The position numbers and the translations under genes are program-made. The notes beneath the pieces were generated by a model. That model saw only the letters and a list, made by a program, of their open reading frames with translations, ran no database searches and was not told the DNA's origin. Source: JBBDYG01 sp040901765 (GTDB lineage: Bacteria > Planctomycetota > Planctomycetia > Pirellulales > Lacipirellulaceae). Taken from it: a DNA stretch of 64,000 bases. How positions within the stretch are numbered: the first letter of the stretch is position 1; the number at the start of each line of letters is the position of its first letter. The stretch spans positions 364,070 through 428,069 of the forward strand of contig JBBDYG010000040.1 of assembly GCA_040901765.1 (NCBI GenBank). Reading direction: 5' to 3'. Positions 17,686-25,411 of this stretch are shown piece after piece.

Positions 17686-19176
17686 ATGAACTCCACTCTA
17701 CCGAGCCTGACTCCAGCCGAACTGTGCCGCCTGCTCCATCGCCATCGGAAGCTGTGTCTGCTGCCCGCCGTGGCAGGTGCGGCGATCGCATTGGTCTTGT
17801 CGTTCGCAGTGACGAGGCAATGGAAGTCGACGCAAGCGCTCATCGTTCGGCCAGAGGTAGCGGGCCAACCAGATCAAAGGCTCGGCAAGTTTGCCGATCT
17901 TTCCGAGATGAAGACCGTTCAAGAAACGGTGCTGGAACTGGCTCGAAGTCAAAGCGTACTGAAAGCGGCGCTTACAAAAGTGGGCCGGCCCGCCGACCAC
18001 AACGGTACATATTGGCCGACATTGGAGGATGTTGTCGATCTTCGCGAACAACTCACGATCACGCCGCCGGGGGGCGCGGAATTCGGCCAGACCGAGGTCT
18101 TCTATCTCAGCGTGCTGCATCGTGATCGGCAGCGAGCCTCACGGCTCGTGGAGGCGGTGTGCCAGGAACTCGAGGTGCGCGTCAAACAGCTTCGCAACGA
18201 GCGCGCCGAAAGCATGACCGCCGAGCTTGCGAAGGGCGTCGATCGGGCACAGGGCGAACTGCAAAATGCCGTTCGGGTGCTGACGAAGTACGAGACCGCG
18301 ATCGGTTCCGACCTAGCCGAGCTGCGGTACCTTGTCTCGCCACTGGGCGGTCAGAGTGAACTGGCTCAGCAGGCACTGGCAATCGAGGCGGAGCTACGCG
18401 GCAATCAAGCCGACCAACGGCAAAGCGCTAAGCTGCGGCAGATACTGTCGGCCGCGCAGAAAGACCCCAAACAGCTCGTCACCACTCCCTCGGCACTGCT
18501 GGTTTCGCAGCCAGCCCTGGAGCGACTCAAGACCGGGCTAATCGACTCCCAGTTGGCTACCGCCAGTCTCATGGGCAGCCGGTCGTCCGCTCATCCGATG
18601 GTGGCCGCAGCACAGGAGACACAGGCCCAAATTCAATCGGAGCTTCATAGCGAATTGCCCTTGGCAATCTCCGGCGTGGATATTGAGATCGACATTCAGA
18701 GGCAGCGCGAAACAACCCTCAAGAACCAGCTTGCCGGCATTAAGCAGAAGGTCGCCGGGCTTGCCGAATCGCGGGCGAACTATGGGATGCTGGTCGCGTC
18801 GGTCGAGAACCAAACCCGGTTGGTGGATGCCGCCCGCAAACAACTAGCTGACGCCCATGCCCAACAAGCGGGTGCGTCGTCCGCAAGTCTGATTGCCAGA
18901 ATCGACGAAGTCGAAACGGACGTGCGGCCCGCAGGACTTGGGCGAGCCACCATCACCGCCGCCGGGGGACTATGCGGCCTGATTTTTGGATTGGGCGTGA
19001 TTTTCCTGGTCTACGGACCGCAACCGCTGTCCGCCGAATCCTCGCTAGTGCGAGCCGATGTTCCGCAGCAACTGCGGCCCGACCCAACCGCGCCCTTCGG
19101 ATTGCAACGGCCAGTTTCGATTACCGAGGCGATTCGCAGGGCAACGCCCATTCGGAATCGCTCCTTGGCGAGCTAG
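17686..19176 (+). CDS. Wzz/GumC-like polysaccharide chain-length determinant
   Basis: The frame is open from 17374, but ATG 17686 gives the family's usual beginning; 496 residues. A cytoplasmic helix is followed by a first membrane segment (about 27-47, AVAGAAIALVLSFAV), a long periplasmic part with coiled-coil-forming charged helices, and a second membrane segment near 425-445 (GGLCGLIFGLGVIFLVYGP). This is the layout of Wzz/GumC co-polymerases that set polymer length. No C-terminal tyrosine-kinase domain is fused. It probably works with the Wzy-like protein encoded next. Confidence 0.85.
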   Translation: MNSTLPSLTPAELCRLLHRHRKLCLLPAVAGAAIALVLSFAVTRQWKSTQALIVRPEVAGQPDQRLGKFADLSEMKTVQETVLELARSQSVLKAALTKVGRPADHNGTYWPTLEDVVDLREQLTITPPGGAEFGQTEVFYLSVLHRDRQRASRLVEAVCQELEVRVKQLRNERAESMTAELAKGVDRAQGELQNAVRVLTKYETAIGSDLAELRYLVSPLGGQSELAQQALAIEAELRGNQADQRQSAKLRQILSAAQKDPKQLVTTPSALLVSQPALERLKTGLIDSQLATASLMGSRSSAHPMVAAAQETQAQIQSELHSELPLAISGVDIEIDIQRQRETTLKNQLAGIKQKVAGLAESRANYGMLVASVENQTRLVDAARKQLADAHAQQAGASSASLIARIDEVETDVRPAGLGRATITAAGGLCGLIFGLGVIFLVYGPQPLSAESSLVRADVPQQLRPDPTAPFGLQRPVSITEAIRRATPIRNRSLAS

Positions 19177-19210
19177 GTTTCAATTGCCGTTCGTATCGGG
19201 TCCGCCAGTA

Positions 19211-19452
19211 TTCACCACGGGAGCCACTGAGGACACGGAGGAATTCAATAACCACATAAAGGCACGACAAGACACAAAAGACGAGAGAAGGCAAGTTGCC
19301 ACGGATCGACACGGATGAAACGCGGAGCGGAAATTCAGTTTATCTGTGTTTGATCCGTGTCGATCCGTGGCTAAAGATCCGTTGCGCCTTCTTGTGCCCC
19401 TTTGCGGCTATTGCTGACCTCTTCTCCGTGTGCTCCGTGACTCCGTGGTGAA
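19211..19452. repeat. Long nested inverted repeat (about 240 bp)
   Basis: Outer arms TTCACCACGG... at 19211-19242 and 19423-19452 pair with a few mismatches. Inner arms at 19298-19316 and 19353-19371 (GCCACGGATCGACACGGAT and its complement) are perfect over 19 bases. The whole 303-base gap between the Wzz-like and Wzy-like genes is occupied by this element, ending 27 bases before the next start. It has the form of a hairpin MITE or a structured transcribed spacer. No coding sequence was found in it. Confidence 0.85.
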
Positions 19453-19479
19453 CCTAGAGCAACGTACTGAGTGCCGCTC

Positions 19480-20877
19480 ATGCAAATCGTCGTCGCCATG
19501 GCTGGATTGGCTGCAGCCGTTTGGTTGGCGGTCGTGGCGCGGCGGACGAGTCTTCTCGCGCTCCTGCTGGCCGTGTTGGTGATTGGTTATGTCGCTGGCG
19601 ATACGCTGTGGAACGCAAAGCTCGGCCCGGTTCCGTTGACGTTCGACCGCCTGCTGCTGGTTGCCGCTGGCGTGCTGTTTATGGTGCATTGGCGGTGGGG
19701 CGCGCTTTCACCGTTGCGAATCATGCCGGTCGATTGGGGGGTTGTCGCGACCGTGACTTGGCTGACGCTCAGCGCCGTTTGGAACCAGGCCGCCGAGGGA
19801 GTATTACCCGAGCCGCCTATGGGGCGCCTGCTGGCCAGCTATTGGATCCCCACCGCTCTCTATTTTTTGGCTCGCCGGGTAACACTCGATGCGCGCGTTC
19901 TTACGCAACTGCTGGTGGCGTTAACCTGCTTGGGGAGTTACTTGGCGGTAACGGCACTGGCTGAATCGGCGGAGCTATGGGCGTTCGTGTTTCCCCGCTA
20001 CATTGCCGACCCCACACTCGGACTTCATTTTGGACGGGCACGAGGGCCGGCACTCAACTCGGTGAGTTTGGGCGTCTACCTCAGCATCTGCCTGTGGGCA
20101 ACCTGGCTGCTGCGTCCGCGGCTGTCGCGGCCGATGCAACTCGCCATGTTTGCATTGCTGGCTCTCATGGTGGCGGGAGTATTTCTAACGTACACCCGTT
20201 CCACGTGGCTCGGGTTGGCGCTGTCGGGGTTCGCGGTGATGGCGCTGCATTTGCCGCGAACGTGGCGACTTCCAGCGCTTGGCGGTGCGATGGCGGCGGT
20301 CGTGCTGGCCGCGCCGTTCGCTTGGGGTCAGCTCATGGGCCTCAAGCGCGAAGGCTCGGCAAGCGAGTCGCGACATTCCGTTTCCCAACGGGCTGCCTTC
20401 ACCTATGTATCGTGGCAGATGTTTATGGACCATCCTTTGGCGGGCGTCGGCTTCGGTCGCTTTTACGATCAAAAGCTGTCCTACCTCTCCGATCGCTCGC
20501 AATCGCTTGAGCTTGAATCGATCCGCAGTTTGCACCACCATAATACATTTCTCGGGCTTCTCACGGAGACGGGCTTGGTAGGCCTCGCCGCCTATTGCGC
20601 AATGCTCGTTGGCTGGGGGCGATGCGCCTGGCGACTCACTCGGCTCGACGATCGAACGAACAGCGACCGTCAGTTGGGCGTTCTAACGCTGGCGACATTA
20701 GCGGTGTACCTTCCGTCCGCGCTATTTCACGATCTAAGCCATTTACCGAACGAACAAGTCATACTGTTTCTAATTGCCGGTCTCACTGTTGCCGCCGAAA
20801 GTGGCCGAGTTGTGGCAAAGGCGCCCGCCGAGGCACGAAGTACGGTTGAGCAGTTCGGCTCCCCAGTTCCCGCCTAA
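19480..20877 (+). CDS. O-antigen ligase/polymerase-like membrane protein (Wzy_C)
   Basis: ATG 19480 is preferred to an in-frame GTG at 19471; neither has a clear ribosome site. The 465-residue protein has about 11 hydrophobic segments and the Wzy_C core: TYTRSTWLGLALSGFAVM, a periplasmic loop with RxxF-type DHPLAGVGFGRFYD, and LHHHNTFLGLLTETGLVGL, where the H-H-N-x-F/L motif is characteristic. It would polymerise or ligate repeat units in the periplasm. It follows the chain-length gene and precedes GT26 by 5 bases. Confidence 0.9.
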   Translation: MQIVVAMAGLAAAVWLAVVARRTSLLALLLAVLVIGYVAGDTLWNAKLGPVPLTFDRLLLVAAGVLFMVHWRWGALSPLRIMPVDWGVVATVTWLTLSAVWNQAAEGVLPEPPMGRLLASYWIPTALYFLARRVTLDARVLTQLLVALTCLGSYLAVTALAESAELWAFVFPRYIADPTLGLHFGRARGPALNSVSLGVYLSICLWATWLLRPRLSRPMQLAMFALLALMVAGVFLTYTRSTWLGLALSGFAVMALHLPRTWRLPALGGAMAAVVLAAPFAWGQLMGLKREGSASESRHSVSQRAAFTYVSWQMFMDHPLAGVGFGRFYDQKLSYLSDRSQSLELESIRSLHHHNTFLGLLTETGLVGLAAYCAMLVGWGRCAWRLTRLDDRTNSDRQLGVLTLATLAVYLPSALFHDLSHLPNEQVILFLIAGLTVAAESGRVVAKAPAEARSTVEQFGSPVPA

Positions 20878-20882
20878 CCACG

Positions 20883-21659
20883 ATGCCTACCGACTCCACC
20901 ATTGAATTATTCGGCATGCAGATTGACCGGGTCGATCTCGCCGCGGCCACGGAGCGATTGCTCTCTTGGTGCGGCGATTCGACCAGTGAGTCGTGCCGCT
21001 ACGTCGTTACGCCGAATGTCGATCATGCAGTGATGTTTCAGACGCACGCCGACCTACGCAAGGCGTATGAAACTGCCGCGATGATCGTCGCCGACGGCGC
21101 GCCGCTGGTATGGGCATCGCGACTTCTGCGGTGCCCCCTACCGGAGCGCGTTGCCGGCAGCGATCTTGTACCGAGCCTCCTTACGCTTGCGTCTTCGCGG
21201 CGCGAACCGCTAAGGGTATTCCTCTTAGGTGCCGCTCCCGGTGTCGCGCAGCGCGCCGCGCAGCAAATTCACAATCACTGGAAAAACATCGCGGTTGTGG
21301 GCACGCTCAGCCCGCCGCTTGGCTTCGAGTGTGATCGGGCGGAAAACGACCGCATCATCGCCGCCATCGCCGAAGCGCAGCCCGACCTGTTGGTGATCGG
21401 CCTGGGCGCTCCGAAGCAGGAGCTGTGGATCGCACAGCACCATCGGCGTCTAGCGGCAAAGGTTGCGATCTGCGCCGGCGCCACGATCGATTTTCTAGCC
21501 GCGGAGAAACAGCGCTCCCCCGTCTGGATGCGGCGTATGGGATTGGAGTGGATTCACCGCTTAGCCAGCGAACCGCGCCGTCTTGCGAAGCGCTATGCCC
21601 GCGACGCATGGGTCTTTCCGCAGTTAGTGTGGCGCGAGTGGCGGGGACTCTGCGGATAA
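20883..21659 (+). CDS. WecG/TagA/CpsF (GT26) glycosyltransferase
   Basis: The 258-residue protein shows the family blocks in order: VVTPNVDHAVMFQ, IVADGAPLVWASRLL, ERVAGSDLVPSL, LLGAAPGVAQRAA, VIGLGAPKQELWI, ICAGATIDFLAAEKQRSPVWMRRMGLEWIHRL and EPRRLAKRYARDAW. GT26 enzymes add N-acetylmannosaminuronic acid, N-acetylmannosamine or glucose to a polyprenyl-linked first sugar. The gene starts 5 bases after the Wzy-like gene, so both are on one transcript. Confidence 0.93.
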   Translation: MPTDSTIELFGMQIDRVDLAAATERLLSWCGDSTSESCRYVVTPNVDHAVMFQTHADLRKAYETAAMIVADGAPLVWASRLLRCPLPERVAGSDLVPSLLTLASSRREPLRVFLLGAAPGVAQRAAQQIHNHWKNIAVVGTLSPPLGFECDRAENDRIIAAIAEAQPDLLVIGLGAPKQELWIAQHHRRLAAKVAICAGATIDFLAAEKQRSPVWMRRMGLEWIHRLASEPRRLAKRYARDAWVFPQLVWREWRGLCG

Positions 21660-21684
21660 GGCATCCCGCGATATACTCGCATTC

Positions 21685-22923
21685 ATGCCCCGACCGAACG
21701 TACTGGTGATCGCCGTGGATGGCCTCCGCGCGAGCGCCCTGGGGGCGTATGGCAACACCTGGTATCGCACGCCAACGCTCGATCGGATCGCCGCTCGATC
21801 GGTGCTATGCGACTGGGCGTTTGCCGATTCCACTGATTTATCGCTGCTATACGGTGGCCTGTGGCAATCCACCGCAGCTTTGCGGTCCGCTCGCGAGGGC
21901 GATCACCAATCATCGTTACCGGGGTGGCTCGCTAAAATCGGCTACCACACGCGGCTCGTGACCGATGCGATGGAACTGACCGAATATGCCGCCGCACAGC
22001 ACTTCGCGGAAGCAGTGTTATGCGAGAACCAGCCGTCGTCAGACGTTCGAGAGGTTGAACAGACTTGCACTGCGGGCGTCTTCGCAGAGGTTCTTACATT
22101 CCTTGAAGATAATCGCCCGTCGAGCCAGCCGTGGTTTCTGTGGACTCATTTGAGCGGGCTTTATGGCGCGTGGGATGCGCCGCACGAGCTGGCTTTATCG
22201 CTAGTGGAAGACGACGATGCACCGCCGAACCCATCGACGGTTGCACCGAATCTTGCGGTAGATCGACTGGCGCAGGCTGACGATATTTTCGCCGAGTCCT
22301 GCCGCTACGCCGCCCAGGTGATGACGCTCGATTCGCTGCTTGCGCCTTTGTGCGATTTACTCGATACCGGCGCGGCCGGTGAGTGCCTGCTGGTCGTGCT
22401 CGGCACGCGAGGTTTTCCGCTCGGGGAGCATGGTCAACTCGGCGGTGTCGATGGCCGGCTGTACAGCGAGCAACTGCATGTGCCGCTGCTAATACGACTG
22501 CCAGCAGGCGAGGGTGCCCTTTCTCGCATTTCGCATTTGGTGCAGCCTGCCGACCTGCCGGCGACAATTCTGGGGGCGCTCGATGTCGGCGGCGACTCGC
22601 GCGATGGCTTAGACTTGCACCGGCTGCTGAAAGATATGCACGCGCCGTGGCGGTCGTTCTCGTTGGCCACCGCAGCAGGGCAAAGCCAATCCATCCGCAC
22701 TCCAGCGTGGTATCTCCGGAGCGCCGACGTCGATCCGAACCCCTCGTCCGAACTGTTCGTAAAACCGGACGATCACTGGGAGGCCAACGACATTGCCAGC
22801 CTTTGCCCGGAAATTGCCGCGGAATTATCCGCGGTGGCGCATACCGAGCGGGAGCGACTTGCCGCGGGAGACAAGGTTTCGATGTCCGCCTTGCCCGCGG
22901 AGCTAGTTGAACCGCTGCGGTGA
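21685..22923 (+). CDS. Sulfatase-fold protein, probably catalytically inactive
   Basis: The N-terminus RPNVLVIAVDGLRASALGAYGN...TPTLDRIAARS is that of sulfatases/alkaline-phosphatase superfamily enzymes, and LGEHGQ and later VPLLIRLP and QPADLPATIL also fit. Key residues are altered. The usual Asp-Asp metal pair is Asp12-Gly13. No Cys/Ser-x-Pro-x-Arg can be placed before the expected Thr-Gly (here ADSTDLSLLYGG). The late S/T-D-H-G motif is GTRG. No signal peptide is visible, so a cytoplasmic place is likely. It is 25 bases after the GT26 gene. It could be a sugar-binding or regulatory pseudoenzyme of the polysaccharide pathway. Confidence 0.8.
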   Translation: MPRPNVLVIAVDGLRASALGAYGNTWYRTPTLDRIAARSVLCDWAFADSTDLSLLYGGLWQSTAALRSAREGDHQSSLPGWLAKIGYHTRLVTDAMELTEYAAAQHFAEAVLCENQPSSDVREVEQTCTAGVFAEVLTFLEDNRPSSQPWFLWTHLSGLYGAWDAPHELALSLVEDDDAPPNPSTVAPNLAVDRLAQADDIFAESCRYAAQVMTLDSLLAPLCDLLDTGAAGECLLVVLGTRGFPLGEHGQLGGVDGRLYSEQLHVPLLIRLPAGEGALSRISHLVQPADLPATILGALDVGGDSRDGLDLHRLLKDMHAPWRSFSLATAAGQSQSIRTPAWYLRSADVDPNPSSELFVKPDDHWEANDIASLCPEIAAELSAVAHTERERLAAGDKVSMSALPAELVEPLR

Positions 22924-23044
22924 AGTTCGATCCGTCCCGCGACCTGCGGGAAGCGCCGTGCATGAAAGTCTTGCTATACTAGCGAGTAGCAAACGCCGCG
23001 CGTCCGATTAGAATCGCCCCCAATTTGTTCTGTAGGAATCTTCG

Positions 23045-24772
23045 ATGCGACTTGCCACTTTTGCTGCCGTTGTAGTCTGCTATTGGTGCTCGCCGAATGC
23101 ACAGTCGCTACAGGCCGCCGATTATTTTCTCACCGTCGGCGGTGGCTACGGGCCCGCCGGCAACCAGGTTTCGCTCGAACGGAACGTCATTTTTCAACAG
23201 GGCGTCCTGGCGGAGAAACGGCCCGATAAGCCAGTGCATGATGTCTTTTTTTCCGATGGCGACAACGAGCTTCCGGATTTGCAGTATCGCGATCCCGAGT
23301 TTGAAAAGACTTGCCCTCGGGCGCAGCGGATGATGGCGGAGCTGCTTGGCGATCCCAATTCGATGGACCTCGTGTACCGCAACCACGAGATTGCCGATAT
23401 CCGCGGGGCCGCCGCTCCGAACGCGATTCGCCGCCGGCTGCGCGACCTGTCGCGAGAAGTGAAGTCCGGGGACCGATTGATCATTTACGCTACGGGACAT
23501 GGTGGCGCGGCCGACCAGTATCAAAGTTACGAATATGAGTCCGACGAATCCGATCCAACACCCTGGTCGGATGATGAGGAAACTTCGGAACAAGAGTACA
23601 ATCATTACGATACGTCGCTCTATTTCTGGGATGGCGAGTCGATTACCGCCAGCGAGTTCACGCATTGGTTGAATCGGTTGCCCAAAGACGTAACGGTGGT
23701 GCTCGTAATGGTGCAGTGCTATTCGGGCGGGTTCGCTCACACGATTTTTCACGAAGCCGATGCCGATCTCGGGCTTGCCGCGCATGCGCGGTGCGGTTTT
23801 TTTTCGCAGGTACACGATCGGGCAGCGGCCGGCTGCACCCCCGAAGTGAACGAGGCAGACTACCAGGAATACAGTAGTTTCTTTTGGGCCGCACTTGCCG
23901 GCCGGACGAGAACCGGTGAGCCGATCACGGCTGCCGACTACGACGAGAACGGAGTCGTATCGTTCTCGGAAGCGCATGCCTATGCCGTGATCGAAAGCGA
24001 CACGATCGACGTGCCGGTGCGGACCAGCGACGCCCTGTTGCGCAAGTACAGCCAGTCGGATAAGAAACGCAAGAAGTCGGAAGGCGACGACGAAGCGGCG
24101 TCCAGCCCGTTCGGCCGGTTGTTCGGAGGATTATCCGGCGCCGCCGATTCGGACGAACCGCAGGAGTTGTTGGAGTTTAGTGGGACGATCGACAAGCTCG
24201 TGGAAATCGCACGGCCCGATCAACGGGCCATTTTAGAGCAATTGCCGGCGAAACTCGAGCTTAAGGGCAATCCGACCATCGAAATTATTCAACTGAAGCT
24301 GACCCAAGTGACCGCTAAGGGCACGGCCGCGGGCGCGAAGCTCGCGATGGCCAGTTCTGCCTACGCCAATGCGCTGGAGAGAGTCCAGGAAGACCTCCGC
24401 GGCACTTGGCCGGAGCTTGAAACCGCAAATTCTCCGCTCTTGATGGCTCTCGCCAGTGACCGTGCGGATGAATTCATCGCTCACGTCGAGGGACTGGGCA
24501 CCTACGAATCGCTGTGTGCCGCTCGGGAGCGAGTCGAAAAACTCTCCGACGAGCAGCAAGGCTTGCTGCATCAAGAAGCCAAGTTCCAACGCTTGCTCCG
24601 CACCGCAGAGAATGTCGTGTTGGCAGCGAATCTCGCACGTATCGCACCGGAGGAAATCGTCGATCGCTACGAACAAATGGTCTCGCTCGAGGAGGGAGCG
24701 CTAACGGTTCCCGACCCCACCGCCGCAACCGCCGCCGCGGTCGAATCCCCGACGGAGCCTGTCGCAAAGTAA
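23045..24772 (+). CDS. Exported clan-CD (caspase/legumain-like) protease with an EF-hand loop
   Basis: Start supported by AGGA at 23034-23037. A signal peptide ends near residue 24 (SLQAAD). The 575-residue protein has a predicted catalytic dyad: His152 in IIYATGHGG, after a hydrophobic strand, and Cys225 in VVLVMVQCYSGGF. This is the clan-CD arrangement of C13/C14 peptidases. An acidic insertion (ESDESDPTPWSDDEETSEQE) lies between them. Residues 298-309, DYDENGVVSFSE, fit an EF-hand loop (D-x-D-x-N-G-x-x-S-x-x-E), suggesting calcium control. After about residue 345 a charged, helical C-terminal half follows. Substrate unknown. It stands alone downstream of the polysaccharide locus. Exact family assignment (C13 versus C14-like) is open. 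Confidence 0.75.
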   Translation: MRLATFAAVVVCYWCSPNAQSLQAADYFLTVGGGYGPAGNQVSLERNVIFQQGVLAEKRPDKPVHDVFFSDGDNELPDLQYRDPEFEKTCPRAQRMMAELLGDPNSMDLVYRNHEIADIRGAAAPNAIRRRLRDLSREVKSGDRLIIYATGHGGAADQYQSYEYESDESDPTPWSDDEETSEQEYNHYDTSLYFWDGESITASEFTHWLNRLPKDVTVVLVMVQCYSGGFAHTIFHEADADLGLAAHARCGFFSQVHDRAAAGCTPEVNEADYQEYSSFFWAALAGRTRTGEPITAADYDENGVVSFSEAHAYAVIESDTIDVPVRTSDALLRKYSQSDKKRKKSEGDDEAASSPFGRLFGGLSGAADSDEPQELLEFSGTIDKLVEIARPDQRAILEQLPAKLELKGNPTIEIIQLKLTQVTAKGTAAGAKLAMASSAYANALERVQEDLRGTWPELETANSPLLMALASDRADEFIAHVEGLGTYESLCAARERVEKLSDEQQGLLHQEAKFQRLLRTAENVVLAANLARIAPEEIVDRYEQMVSLEEGALTVPDPTAATAAAVESPTEPVAK

Positions 24773-24954
24773 CTTGCAATTGCGACATGATGGATGCGTG
24801 TCCGCAAGCCGCGCGTCGCGTCGCTCGCCCAATTGCCGCATCCTGCCCTCGCCGAATCACGGGCGGCAATTTGAGCATCAGTTAACCAAACGGACTTCGG
24901 TGCTGCGCTTCGTCGTTTGCTCTTTACAGCGTGATAGCTTGTTGTAGCGGCGTA

Positions 24955-25173
24955 TTTCATCCCAGCGGGATGACAGCCATTAGCCGGTAGTCGCGCAGCG
25001 CACCACCGGAAAGCGAATCCCAGTTACGAACGACCCCGGCAGGGGTCGCAGCAGATTGGGGCGCAACGGTGGCTGGCACCCCTGCCGGGGTGCATATTCC
25101 TATTGTTCAAGCAACCGGCGGTGGCGCTCAGCGCTTACCGCCGGCTAATGGCTGCCAAGCCTCCGGCTTGAAG
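24955..25173 (+). repeat. Dispersed structured repeat, copy 1 (about 220 bp)
   Basis: The stretch from TTTCATCCCAGCGGGATGACAG to GCCTCCGGCTTGAA recurs in the same orientation at 48228-48445. It has a 13-bp perfect inverted repeat (AGCCATTAGCCGG at 24975-24987 and its complement at 25141-25153), and inside it hairpins ACCCCGGCAGGGGT-like and GCACCCCTGCCGGGGTGC. No open frame is conserved between copies. It occupies the centre of the 639-base gap 24773-25411; the remainder of that gap shows no gene. Confidence 0.92.
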
Positions 25174-25411
25174 ACGCCACCTTGCGGTGCGTTTAACTCG
25201 CAGCAACCCTAAGTTCGATTGTCAAAATAAAGATTATCAAGTCGGCGAAAAATGTGGGTGGATGCTGTCACTCGCATGCAAGCGGCAGATGCAATGCCAG
25301 CAGTGCAACCGGTCTGGCCGCCGCCCGCGTTGCTAACTACAATCCGCACCTTCGGTTGGGGCGATGCCCAGCTCCGACTACGCTCTCTCCACAATCGGAC
25401 AAGGATGTCCG

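Noticed and set aside
24773..25411. Search for a transposase or insertion sequence linked to the dispersed 220-bp repeat
   Set aside because: No transposase-like frame or flanking target duplication could be seen at either copy.
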